This document shows positions 56,339 to 64,000 of a stretch of 64,000 bases of DNA, piece by piece; the first letter of the stretch is position 1, and every line of letters begins with the position of its first letter. The DNA comes from Paraferrimonas sp. SM1919 (GTDB lineage Bacteria; Pseudomonadota; Gammaproteobacteria; Enterobacterales; Shewanellaceae). The position numbers were made by a program, and so were the translations under genes. The notes under the pieces are model-generated. The model was given only the letters and a program-made list of their open reading frames with translations. It had not been told where the DNA came from and searched no databases. The stretch is taken from NCBI RefSeq assembly GCF_010993985.1, contig NZ_WINH01000012.1, forward strand, positions 1 to 64,000, read 5' to 3'.

Positions 56339-57595
56339 TTAAAGCTCTAGGTTTATGTTGCGTAAACGTGCTTTTTCTTTGATGTAGTTCTCGTAGCTAG
56401 TTGCATACTTCTTGGTTTTCTTGTCTTTTTTAGCTTTTTGAATTTCAGCATTAGCTGTTTTCAAATTACCTAAAGCAAGATTTGCCAAAGCTAGCTGGAA
56501 GTGAGCTTCACCAGGATTATCCATGCCCGCATTAAGGGCATTTTTAAATACTGAGATTGCTGCTTTTTCCTTTTGAGCCAACATCAGCATGTTACCTTGC
56601 TTCATGTATAGCTCAGCATCTTTTTCGAAGTCTGCTGCTTTACCAAAGTACTTAGCTGCTGTCGCGACGTCTTTAGAACGTTGGAAGAATTGAGCAAGCT
56701 CTTTATAGTGACGCTCGGTTTTCTCAATTTTACCTTGTTGCATATGTTTTTCCCAAAGCTTACCCGCACGGTAATGATTACCGAACTGAGAAAGTAATTG
56801 AGATAAACGACGCAGGTGACCTTCGCTTTCTAAAAAGCCTTTAGAATACGCTAACTCATAAGTTGCTAGAGACTTTTTAGAGTCTTCAACCAATAGGTAG
56901 AACTGTGCAAGCTGAATCCAAAAGTTGGCTTCCTCAGGAAACAGTACTACCATTTCTTCTAGCACCTTAATCGAGTTACGGTACTCTTTAAGGTTATAGT
57001 AAGAAGTTAGTTTTAGCTGGTAAGGGCCTTTCTTAACTTCTTCAGCCGTTTTAATTGAGTTATTTGTCGCTTTAATTGCTTCACGGTATTGCTTTAGCTC
57101 AACATGCGCTACCGCAATACGGAAGTACACATCAGCATCTTCTTTACAGGTAAAACGCATCCACTCTTGGTATTGTGGCACTGCTTGTGCGTATTTTTTG
57201 CCTTGCATTAGCAAGTCAGCATACAAACGCACAGCGCCAGCATGGTCTGAACCGCCAAGTATGTCAGCCTTTACCGCCATGCCAACATGTTTAACAGCGG
57301 CATCGTTATTACCTTTTTCAGCGTAAAGGTTAGCAATGAAACGATTCACGTAAGCTTTATCAAAGTCATTAGATGGATCGGCATCTAATAAAACTTGTAA
57401 AGCTTCGTCAGTCTTTTCTTCACCGTATAGTTCGAAAGCTTTTTGAACTTTCTTACCGGCGCGCTCACCAACAGCTTTTGATTTACGCTTATCAATCGGA
57501 CATTCACCTTTCTTGGCGGCTAGAGCTGGCGTAGATGCCGCTCCTGCAACTAAGCCAAGCAGTAAGGCCGCAGCGATACTTCTTGCTTTTACCAT
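56339..57595 (-). CDS. TPR protein of the TonB2 system
   Basis: A 418-residue exported protein (signal peptide at residues 1-27, ending ALA) made of tetratricopeptide-like helical repeats over most of its length (for example DAAVKHVGMAVKADI, DVYFRIAVAHVELKQYREAI, AHFQLALANLALGNLKTANA). The N-terminal Cys in CPIDKRKSK may be structural. It is the last gene of the six-gene operon, three bases after tonB. In Vibrio an equivalent TPR protein is encoded next to tonB2; its role in TonB2 function is not well defined. No enzyme motif. Confidence 0.9.
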   Translation of the reverse strand: MVKARSIAAALLLGLVAGAASTPALAAKKGECPIDKRKSKAVGERAGKKVQKAFELYGEEKTDEALQVLLDADPSNDFDKAYVNRFIANLYAEKGNNDAAVKHVGMAVKADILGGSDHAGAVRLYADLLMQGKKYAQAVPQYQEWMRFTCKEDADVYFRIAVAHVELKQYREAIKATNNSIKTAEEVKKGPYQLKLTSYYNLKEYRNSIKVLEEMVVLFPEEANFWIQLAQFYLLVEDSKKSLATYELAYSKGFLESEGHLRRLSQLLSQFGNHYRAGKLWEKHMQQGKIEKTERHYKELAQFFQRSKDVATAAKYFGKAADFEKDAELYMKQGNMLMLAQKEKAAISVFKNALNAGMDNPGEAHFQLALANLALGNLKTANAEIQKAKKDKKTKKYATSYENYIKEKARLRNINLEL

Positions 57596-57598
57596 TGT

Positions 57599-58213
57599 TT
57601 AGTTCCCATCCAATTTAAAGTCTAACTGTACCGTCATACCAGGTTGACGTAGTGCTTTACCGTTTTCCATTTTTGGCTTGTACTTCCACTTACGAAGAGC
57701 ACGAATAGCTTCACGGTCAAACAGACGCTTAGGCTCAGCCTTAATCACTTTAACGTCTTCTACTCCACCTAGTTCGTTAATGGTAAATGAAAGTTGTACC
57801 CAACCTTCTTTGCCATCACGAGCCGCTTTAGTCGGGTAGCGTGGTTCAATACGTACAATCGGGGTTGCATCACCGTCTTGCATCATAAAGCCTTTAGAAC
57901 TGAAGTCAGTTCCAACACCACCGGCATTTACCGCACCCATGTTAAAGCTCATACCTGCATCAACATTTGAACTCGGCTCAGGTGGCGGAGTATCTTGTGT
58001 TGGTGGCGGCGTTGGTGGTGGCGGTGGCGGTGGCACGCGACGTGCCTTACGCTCAGCCTTTGCATCATCCCTGTCCATCGTAATTTCGATAACAGGAGTT
58101 TCGCTGGCTTCTTCCTGACGAGTGGGTCCACCACTGATCAGGAAGGCCATGAAGACAAATAATGCAAAGGTCACTAAGCCACCTAGTATTAGGGATAGCA
58201 GTGATCTCAACAT
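57599..58213 (-). CDS. tonB2: TonB2 energy transducer
   Basis: A 204-residue periplasm-spanning protein. One membrane helix near the N-terminus (residues 8-28) is followed by a short Pro-rich stretch (about 55-80, VPPPPPPPTPPPTQDTPPPE) and the TonB C-terminal domain (about 110-200; RIEPRYPTKAARDGKEGWVQ, FDREAIRALRKWKYKPKMEN). The spacer is short compared with E. coli TonB, as in Vibrio TonB2. It links the proton-driven motor ExbB/ExbD/TtpC to outer membrane receptors such as the two in this window. A Pro-rich repeat on the DNA (GGTGGC-like) is visible. Confidence 0.93.
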   Translation of the reverse strand: MLRSLLSLILGGLVTFALFVFMAFLISGGPTRQEEASETPVIEITMDRDDAKAERKARRVPPPPPPPTPPPTQDTPPPEPSSNVDAGMSFNMGAVNAGGVGTDFSSKGFMMQDGDATPIVRIEPRYPTKAARDGKEGWVQLSFTINELGGVEDVKVIKAEPKRLFDREAIRALRKWKYKPKMENGKALRQPGMTVQLDFKLDGN

Positions 58214-58216
58214 AAT

Positions 58217-58621
58217 TTAGTCCTTATCTGCTTCAACAGAAATTTTGTCGATACCAGCTTGCTTAACTTGATCCATAATTTTAACAATGATGCCGTGCTT
58301 GGCTTCTTTGTCAGCTTGGATAAGTACCGCTGCTTCTGGTGCTTCTGCAAGCATACGCTCAACGTTTGCACCTACACGCTCGATATCTACTTGGCGGTTT
58401 TCCATTTGGATTACGCCTGATGCGCTTACACCAATAAAGATGTTAGCTGATTTCTTTTGCGTCGATTGTGAAGCTTTTGGTTTGTTTACATCCAAACCTG
58501 ATGGCTTAACAAATGACGTTGTTACGATGAAGAAAATCAACATAATGAATACGATGTCAAGCATCGGAGTCATATCGATTTGAGCTTCTTCTTCCACGCT
58601 TGAATGCTTCTTACGTGCCAT
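58217..58621 (-). CDS. exbD2: Biopolymer transport protein ExbD2
   Basis: A 134-residue ExbD/TolR family protein with a membrane helix at residues 20-42 containing the essential Asp in DMTPMLDIVFIMLIFF and a periplasmic domain (about 50-134). It forms the proton channel with ExbB and TtpC. The stop is three bases before the tonB2 start and it begins 11 bases after exbB2 stop. Confidence 0.95.
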   Translation of the reverse strand: MARKKHSSVEEEAQIDMTPMLDIVFIMLIFFIVTTSFVKPSGLDVNKPKASQSTQKKSANIFIGVSASGVIQMENRQVDIERVGANVERMLAEAPEAAVLIQADKEAKHGIIVKIMDQVKQAGIDKISVEADKD

Positions 58622-58632
58622 AGTCGTTCTCT

Positions 58633-59163
58633 CTATTCTTTATGTGCCAAGCTATCAGTTAGCTTTTCAATACTGATTTTTAAACGCGCATCTAAACGGG
58701 TGCTGAAAAATACACCAGATAATGCCGCAACCATACCTGCCATAGTAGGCATAGTTGCTGTTGAGATACCAGCGGCCATGAGACGAGCGTTACTCGTACC
58801 CTGCACTGACATCACATCAAATACGTTAATCATACCGGTTACCGTACCTAATAGACCGATCATCGGACAAATAGCTACTAAGGTTTTAACGATTAACATA
58901 CGCGCGTTCAATTGTTGCTTTGCTTGGGAAATCCAGGCTTCACGGATCCGATGCGCATGCCAAGAAGTCGTTTCTTCTCGGCTATTCCAGTTCGCAATCA
59001 TGTCATCGCGTAATTTCGGGAACACATTGTTCAAGAAGAAATAACGCTCTAACATCAATGTCCACATTAGGAACAAAACAAAGGCAACCAATAGGAGCAC
59101 ATCGCCCCCAGTGGCGATGAAGCCCCTGACGGAATCCCATAAATCCATCAGGAAAATCATCAT
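58633..59163 (-). CDS. exbB2: ExbB2 proton channel component
   Basis: A 176-residue MotA/TolQ/ExbB family membrane protein with three hydrophobic segments (about 20-38, 95-115, 133-155) and the conserved ICPMIGLLGTVTGMINVF and GISTATMPTMAGMVAALSGV. Its start overlaps the stop of ttpC by one base, so translation is coupled. Confidence 0.95.
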   Translation of the reverse strand: MMIFLMDLWDSVRGFIATGGDVLLLVAFVLFLMWTLMLERYFFLNNVFPKLRDDMIANWNSREETTSWHAHRIREAWISQAKQQLNARMLIVKTLVAICPMIGLLGTVTGMINVFDVMSVQGTSNARLMAAGISTATMPTMAGMVAALSGVFFSTRLDARLKISIEKLTDSLAHKE

Positions 59164-60512
59164 TAGCCGTTCCTCTTCTCAGCGTGTGCTGCCACTAGAC
59201 CTGCGCTTTGCTCTTCAAGAGTTTGAACAATAGACTTAGAGATAGTAGAAACAATCGCGTGCATTAACATCAATGGTAACGCTGCAACCAGACCAAGTAC
59301 AGTAGTCACAAGTGCCATAGAAATACCGCCAGCCATCAGTTTAGGGTCACCGGTACCGAATAGCTGAATAGATTGGAAGGTTTCAATCATACCCGTTACC
59401 GTACCAAGTAGACCTAGCATAGGCGCGATAGCCGCCATCACTTTCAGAATAGAAATCCAAGACTCAATTGTAGGGGTTTCTTTCAGAATTGCTTCGTCCA
59501 GTTTCAGCTCAATGGTTTCAACATCAGCAGACTTGTTGTCGTGGTAAGCCTTAAGGATACGACCTAGGGCGTTATCCGCTTTAGGGTTAGCCACGTCTTT
59601 CATTTGAGCTTTAACTTTTGAATTAACTAAAGTTAATACTACAAGTCTCCAGATTGCAATCGCAAAGCCGATGCCTAGCAACCATATGATAATTTGACCA
59701 ACTGGGCCACCCTTTTCAATACGCTCTTCTAAAGTCGCACGTTGAGTGAATACTCTTAGTAGTACGCCTGATGATGGGTCAACATAGAAAGGTGCGAAGC
59801 CTTCGGTGGTCGCTTGCCAATCAGCAATTGGTTCAACTTTACGGCTTTCAGGCTGGATAAGCTCTTTAATAATACTTAATTCGTCATCCCAAACTACGTA
59901 TTCACCGTCAGCAACAAGGTTGAAAGGACCAATACGTGAAACTTCGGTTTCACGTTTTTGACCGTCAGCACCCGTCACTTCAGCGTTAAACTTAACAACT
60001 TTAGCAGACTGAGCCATTTCAAATAGGTAAGTTTCCCAGAACTTACGAAGTTGCTCGATACGTGGTAGCTCTTTTGACAGACCTAATTCAGTCACAAACT
60101 GATGACGGTTAGGGAACTGTGCAGAGATGTTTGAACCCATTAGGTGACCAGCTAAATCGCCAGTGTATTGCTTAACAACACCAAACATCTCGCCTAAGTC
60201 ACCTTGGGCAATTTTACGTTGCTCAATTAACTGAGCAATTTTTTGCTCGTTATCAATGATGGCTTTCTTTAAACGTTCGCCACGAGCTTGCTCGTCAGCT
60301 AGTGCTTTTTTAGCCTTGCTAAGCAGTGCGTTTTGCTTGTTCATGTCGGCGCGGAATTCAGCTTCACGTTGCTTATTAACTTTAGCACCTGCACTGTTTA
60401 ATTGTTTTACTTCTTTTAGAAGGCCATCAAGAGAGCCAGAAGTTTGTGCTTGAGCGCCTGCTGATAAGCCAAAGGCTGCTGCAACTAATACAGAAGTGAT
60501 TAACTTTTTCAT
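59163..60512 (-). CDS. ttpC: TtpC: ExbB-like protein of the TonB2 system
   Basis: A 449-residue protein: signal peptide (about residues 1-22), a long periplasmic coiled-coil part (about 25-110) with a further domain (110-260), and an ExbB-like C-terminal region (about 270-445) with membrane segments and APMLGLLGTVTGMIETFQSI and GGISMALVTTVLGLVAALPL. This is the TtpC form known from Vibrio TonB2 systems, where it is needed for transport along with ExbB2/D2. It overlaps the DUF3450 stop by one base. Confidence 0.93.
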   Translation of the reverse strand: MKKLITSVLVAAAFGLSAGAQAQTSGSLDGLLKEVKQLNSAGAKVNKQREAEFRADMNKQNALLSKAKKALADEQARGERLKKAIIDNEQKIAQLIEQRKIAQGDLGEMFGVVKQYTGDLAGHLMGSNISAQFPNRHQFVTELGLSKELPRIEQLRKFWETYLFEMAQSAKVVKFNAEVTGADGQKRETEVSRIGPFNLVADGEYVVWDDELSIIKELIQPESRKVEPIADWQATTEGFAPFYVDPSSGVLLRVFTQRATLEERIEKGGPVGQIIIWLLGIGFAIAIWRLVVLTLVNSKVKAQMKDVANPKADNALGRILKAYHDNKSADVETIELKLDEAILKETPTIESWISILKVMAAIAPMLGLLGTVTGMIETFQSIQLFGTGDPKLMAGGISMALVTTVLGLVAALPLMLMHAIVSTISKSIVQTLEEQSAGLVAAHAEKRNG

Positions 60513-61303
60513 TATTGTGCACTCTCCGCTGCAGGGATTGGTAATGAGAACAGGTCATTGGCGCCCTGTTTACGTGCGATACGAATACCTTTGGTTAATT
60601 CACGTAGGTATTGCTCATCTAACTCGCTCCAAGTCTTAGAGTCTGCGTCGTACATCCAAGCTTGTTTTTGGTCTTGGCTTTGTGCGAACAGCGCAACACG
60701 GCCTAGACGGAAGAAGTCAACTAAAGCACCCTTACCGCTACCATCTACGTCTAGGGTACCAGCGTAAGCACCAATTGAACGACCATAGTCAGTTTCAATG
60801 CTGTAAGCATCAAAGATAAGACGGAATTTTTCTGCAAGAGAAATATCTGCTTTACCTCGAATGTCTTGAAGGTTTTGAACACGGTTAGCACGAGTTTCAG
60901 CGTTGAAAGGTAGATCCAAAGCAACGAATTTATCTAGTGCGCTAACCATATCATCCATTAAAGGCACAACCGCTTGACGAAGAGTGTCAACGTAGTCGAT
61001 ATCTTTTTGGATTAACGCCATCTCAGCTTCTTGGTCAGCAACTTGAGCAGCAAGGTAATCGTTGTAGCCTTTTAGCGACTCACGAGTATCTTCTGTCTGA
61101 TTGTATTGAAATAACAAGTCTTGAGTTTGATCGAAGTACTTGTTGATTTTAACTTGTGACTTTTCTGCAGCAACATGAGTTTTTGTTACTGAGTTTTGTA
61201 AGCCACCTAGTTCTGTAGCATTTACGCTACCAGCAAAAGCTAAGGCACCAACCAGTGCACTTGCTAATTTAGTTTTTGAACTTAACTTGGACATAATTCC
61301 CAA
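60512..61303 (-). CDS. DUF3450 exported coiled-coil protein of the TonB2 system
   Basis: A 263-residue DUF3450 protein with a signal peptide (residues 1-29, ending VNA). The central part (about 40-120) is a coiled coil, followed by a globular part ending SAQ. DUF3450 genes regularly come first in ttpC-exbB2-exbD2-tonB2-TPR operons of marine gammaproteobacteria; the function is unknown but it may assemble with TtpC in the periplasm. It leads the six-gene operon, with its promoter in the upstream region 61304-61740. Confidence 0.9.
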   Translation of the reverse strand: MGIMSKLSSKTKLASALVGALAFAGSVNATELGGLQNSVTKTHVAAEKSQVKINKYFDQTQDLLFQYNQTEDTRESLKGYNDYLAAQVADQEAEMALIQKDIDYVDTLRQAVVPLMDDMVSALDKFVALDLPFNAETRANRVQNLQDIRGKADISLAEKFRLIFDAYSIETDYGRSIGAYAGTLDVDGSGKGALVDFFRLGRVALFAQSQDQKQAWMYDADSKTWSELDEQYLRELTKGIRIARKQGANDLFSLPIPAAESAQ

Positions 61304-61740
61304 CCAAAAATGTGTTTTATTAATAGGGGCTAACTTTTAGCCTCTTGCGAGGTAGAAAATTAAAGCCAACTCCTATTAACGTTTGTTGATTTTATATTCC
61401 CCTCTCTCTACTCACTTTTACATAAGTAGACCCGATGGGCATAATTCCACAGAAACAAGTAAAGTGTCAACTCGATCACAAAGATTAACAGCCAGTTTGA
61501 CAAAGGTTTCGAGCATTAATTAAGCAAACGAGCAAAATACCATCTTTCCACAAATCCCCATAACAAACCATTAACAAACCTTGATCAGCTACACACCAAG
61601 CCGCAAACAGCCTGTTTACTTGGTTTTTCATTTTTTTTGCTAAAACCCAGCAAAAAATTAACAAACTCAAAACACACTTACTTGTAAAGGCAGCCCCATA
61701 AAAGGATAGCCCCATAAAACTATATTTTTAATGATTTAAC
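61304..61740. other. Regulatory spacer upstream of the TonB2 operon
   Basis: Holds the promoter of the minus-strand operon, but no box that I can name; I do not see a convincing Fur site. AGCCCCATAAAA is repeated at 61692-61703 and 61708-61719, 16 bases apart. An open frame at 61485-61715 on the minus strand (76 codons) has no ribosome site and is not taken as a gene. Confidence 0.45.
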
Positions 61741-61741
61741 C

Positions 61742-61766
61742 AAAAAAAAAGCGCCCTAAGGCGCTT
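61742..61766 (-). terminator. Terminator of the porin gene
   Basis: AAAGCGCC and GGCGCTTT form the stem, followed on the minus strand by nine Ts. Stem and loop equal those at 10831-10852. Confidence 0.9.
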
Positions 61767-61782
61767 TAAATTAACTTTTCTT

Positions 61783-62940
61783 CTAGATGTAGTAACGAAC
61801 ACCAAAGCCTAGACCGTCACGCTCGCCTTGCTTCATCAACTCTACCCAATTTTGATCAGCGCCTGAGAATTCACTCAGATCTTTGCGCACTTCAAAGTAC
61901 ATTGTGGTTTTACCCCAGATGTAGTGAATGCCAGCGGTCATAAATTGACGCTTAAAATTGTGGTTAATTCCTGCAACATCTGATTGACCATCAAGAATAT
62001 TGTAGCTTGCCATTAAACGGATATTGTTCTGGAAAGTATAACCCGCAAGCGATTCTAGACCCCAAGCATCTCTAATTAGGTAGCCAGCGTTATCCACGTC
62101 ATGGTTTTGCTGTTGGTTAACGTTTACAGAAAGGTAAGAACCTTGTTCATCCCAGTTGCCACCATAGGTAAAGCTTGCACCGTAGATATAATCTGTCTCT
62201 TCAACAGCTTGGCCTTTAATAACACCTTCAAATTTACCAGTGTTGGCACCGACTAAAATCTTTAAGTCATCATTCACTTGATACTTAGAAGAGAAACCAA
62301 CTGTACCGTTGAAACGAACTTTATTCACTGAACCATCAGTAGAAGTAATGTTTTTCAGCTCAACTTCTTGTTTCTTGAATTGACCTTGCAGTGCGATATC
62401 AAAATCACCGAAACTGTTGCGGTACTGAATCGCATTGTCTGCACGACCTGTACCGTTTACACCACCATCACTGTGGAAGGTGTAAGTACCAGAAGTGTTG
62501 CCATCCCAAACATGGTGAATGTTGGTATTGCCCACTACGTCATACCATACCGACCATTGTTTACCGATGCTAATGCTGCCTAAATCTTCATTACCAATAC
62601 CAACATAACCTAAGCGATTATGCATAAATTGGCCCTTGCCTGACTGAGCTTGAAATTTTGAGTCAGCATTATAAATAAGCTTTGACTCACCAACTGGATT
62701 CACACCCCATTCAAATTTCATGAAGCTGTTCCAGCCGTTACCCATATCACGATTGAAAGCAAAGTTAATACGAGAAGCACCGTTAACAACTTCAGTGTCA
62801 CCGCCATGGTTAACAACGCGTGCGTCTAACCAACCACCAACACTCATGGTATCTTTGCCGTCATTGTATAGTTCAATTGCGCTAACACTTGGTGCAGCGA
62901 CTGCAGCGGTTAACGCTGTTGCTAATAATGTCTTTTTCAT
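61783..62940 (-). CDS. General porin
   Basis: A 385-residue outer membrane porin with a signal peptide (residues 1-21, ending VSA). The mature part begins IELYNDGKDTMSVGGWLDAR, typical of gammaproteobacterial trimeric porins (OmpC/OmpU-like Gram-negative porin fold), and the C-terminus ends in the aromatic strand GFGVRYYI with the terminal hydrophobic residue usual for insertion by BamA. About sixteen amphipathic strands fit the length. Function: diffusion of small solutes. Single gene with its own terminator. Confidence 0.93.
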   Translation of the reverse strand: MKKTLLATALTAAVAAPSVSAIELYNDGKDTMSVGGWLDARVVNHGGDTEVVNGASRINFAFNRDMGNGWNSFMKFEWGVNPVGESKLIYNADSKFQAQSGKGQFMHNRLGYVGIGNEDLGSISIGKQWSVWYDVVGNTNIHHVWDGNTSGTYTFHSDGGVNGTGRADNAIQYRNSFGDFDIALQGQFKKQEVELKNITSTDGSVNKVRFNGTVGFSSKYQVNDDLKILVGANTGKFEGVIKGQAVEETDYIYGASFTYGGNWDEQGSYLSVNVNQQQNHDVDNAGYLIRDAWGLESLAGYTFQNNIRLMASYNILDGQSDVAGINHNFKRQFMTAGIHYIWGKTTMYFEVRKDLSEFSGADQNWVELMKQGERDGLGFGVRYYI

Positions 62941-63159
62941 CGTAAAACCTAAGTTGTTTGACTTGACTTAATTTCAGTTAAGGCAAGCCTATCAAAGGCA
63001 TTTTCGGGTGACTAGAAGCATTGATTAAATCCCAGCAATTAACACCAACAACATCACCAAAGGTTAACATTTAAGCAGCAAAGGCAATATTGCATTTACT
63101 TATCATCAGGAACAATAACACCTAATATCACATTATTGTTTTTTTCAATTTGAAGTGCA

Positions 63160-64000
63160 TCACAAAAAAGTATCTTGTCTGGAGACTAGATCACTAAAGT
63201 TAATTCCCTGCTGCTCCAAAATTGGCTCGACTATTGGTAACACCTGTTTTTGCTGATAATAGTAATAATCTATAGGGCTGCTCAGGCATTCTATTGGTTG
63301 AGCCCCCGCCAGCGTCATCAAATAGCGAATGCTTTTACCTCTCGCTAGTGGCTTTTTTAAATGATTTTGCAAAATTCGAGCGGCCTGTACATGAGGTGCG
63401 TTGGCTTTATAATCTTCTATCGGTTGCTTTAATCTCTTTTCAAAGACTAATTGCTTATCCAGCTTCCCCTGCCACAGTTGTTCTATCAAATTACTGAGCA
63501 GTTCCTTAATGGCTTTATTCTCAAACCATTTTTTATAAACTTTAGGCTGCAAAGTTTTTGCTAAATCACTCCAATCTGATCGCACGCTCTCCATCCCTTT
63601 AAATGTTAATTGCAGCTCATCTTGTACCATCACCGCCCCCACATACCTCTTCTTAGAGCCAACATCTGATCCCCTGAGGGTGGGCATGAAAAAATGATGG
63701 TAGTGACTTTCAAACTCTAACTCTAAAAAGCTTTGTAACTGTAATTGCTGACAATACTGATGCCACTTAGCATTAATATGTTGAACTAACTCACTGCCTA
63801 GTGCTTGGTAGCTCCCTTGATATTCAGCCTTCGGTAACACAAAGGTTGAATCAGTGTCGCCATAAATCACCGTATGGCCAAGCTCCTCAAGCCATACTTT
63901 GGTTTGCTTCATGATTTGATGACCACGCATGGTTATACTGGAAGCCAGCTGCGGATGATGAAAGCGGCACACCTTTGACCCCAGGATGCCATACATCGAA
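63160..64000 (-). CDS. polB: DNA polymerase II, C-terminal part (gene cut by window edge)
   Basis: The last 280 or so residues of a family B DNA polymerase; the frame runs on past position 64000 with no start in view, so the gene is partial only because of the window edge. Motif C is seen as VIYGDTDSTFV, and the thumb region has SKKRYVGAV. Length and motifs agree with PolB of enterobacteria and Shewanella (about 785 residues), the SOS-induced repair polymerase with proofreading activity. The downstream end (3') is intact. Regulatory elements lie outside the window. Confidence 0.93.
   Translation of the reverse strand, partial: SMYGILGSKVCRFHHPQLASSITMRGHQIMKQTKVWLEELGHTVIYGDTDSTFVLPKAEYQGSYQALGSELVQHINAKWHQYCQQLQLQSFLELEFESHYHHFFMPTLRGSDVGSKKRYVGAVMVQDELQLTFKGMESVRSDWSDLAKTLQPKVYKKWFENKAIKELLSNLIEQLWQGKLDKQLVFEKRLKQPIEDYKANAPHVQAARILQNHLKKPLARGKSIRYLMTLAGAQPIECLSSPIDYYYYQQKQVLPIVEPILEQQGINFSDLVSRQDTFL

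Noticed and set aside
61485..61715. Open frame of 76 codons on the minus strand
   Set aside because: Starts in a direct repeat, has no ribosome site, lies in a promoter spacer, and the protein is Cys-rich without a pattern.
63080..63130. ATTGCATTTACTTATCATC and following bases as a Fur box
   Set aside because: Too few matches to the 19-base Fur consensus.

Overview
The window looks like chromosomal DNA of a marine gammaproteobacterium of the Alteromonadales, most likely Shewanella or a close relative. The reasons are the mix of genes: a PutA without the DNA-binding domain, a Mn-dependent pyrophosphatase of the DHH family, a DUF47/Pit phosphate uptake pair, the six-gene DUF3450-TtpC-ExbB-ExbD-TonB-TPR energy-transduction operon, a bactofilin, two very large TonB-dependent receptors, and an attC-bearing cassette fragment at the left edge. 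All assignments come from reading the sequence; no database search was possible.

Layout. (1) 1-1258: two gene cassettes on the minus strand, separated by attC hairpins, with no integrase in view. One cassette gene is an RNase E-type S1 domain fused to a membrane tail. (2) 1259-1712: repeat-derived spacer. (3) 1713-28465: a catabolic island for a sulfated, galactose-containing marine glycan that yields L-fucose or L-galactose. It holds two secreted GH2 beta-galactosidases, two sulfatases, a lipoprotein beta-propeller enzyme of uncertain activity, an MFS L-fucose-type permease, a surface glycan-binding lipoprotein paired with a TonB-dependent receptor, an IclR regulator, and a seven-gene operon for the complete non-phosphorylated L-fucose pathway. 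An ABC-ATPase with one dead nucleotide site lies inside the island. (4) 28504-39644: housekeeping block (glnE, triphosphatase, pit operon with a Pho box, SH3 protein, putA, RidA). (5) 39683-46553: a cluster of TonB receptor, SapC and two flavin halogenase-like proteins. (6) 46824-56240: DPP IV-type peptidase, fbp, Mn-pyrophosphatase, TPR lipoprotein, 4.5S SRP RNA, ComEA-like protein, bactofilin, DUF885 peptidase. (7) 56339-64000: the TtpC/TonB2 operon, a porin, and the 3' part of polB.

How the genes work together. Oligosaccharides would bind the CBM-bearing lipoprotein and enter through the 1163-residue TonB receptor, energised by TonB. Periplasmic sulfatases and galactosidases would trim them. 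The free 6-deoxy-L-sugar would cross the inner membrane by the permease, be oxidised to the lactone (AKR), hydrolysed (lactonase), dehydrated (split UxaA-type dehydratase), oxidised (SDR) and cleaved (FAH family) to pyruvate and L-lactate, the latter oxidised by an FMN enzyme. A degenerate 14-base element of the type WTYAYATWTRAWAW recurs upstream of at least five genes of the island and is the best candidate for the IclR operator.

The most interesting open point is that a full L-fucose pathway is present with no recognisable alpha-L-fucosidase family (GH29, GH95, GH107, GH141). The five-bladed propeller lipoprotein at 9459-10547 is the only unassigned secreted enzyme and is a candidate for releasing the L-sugar.
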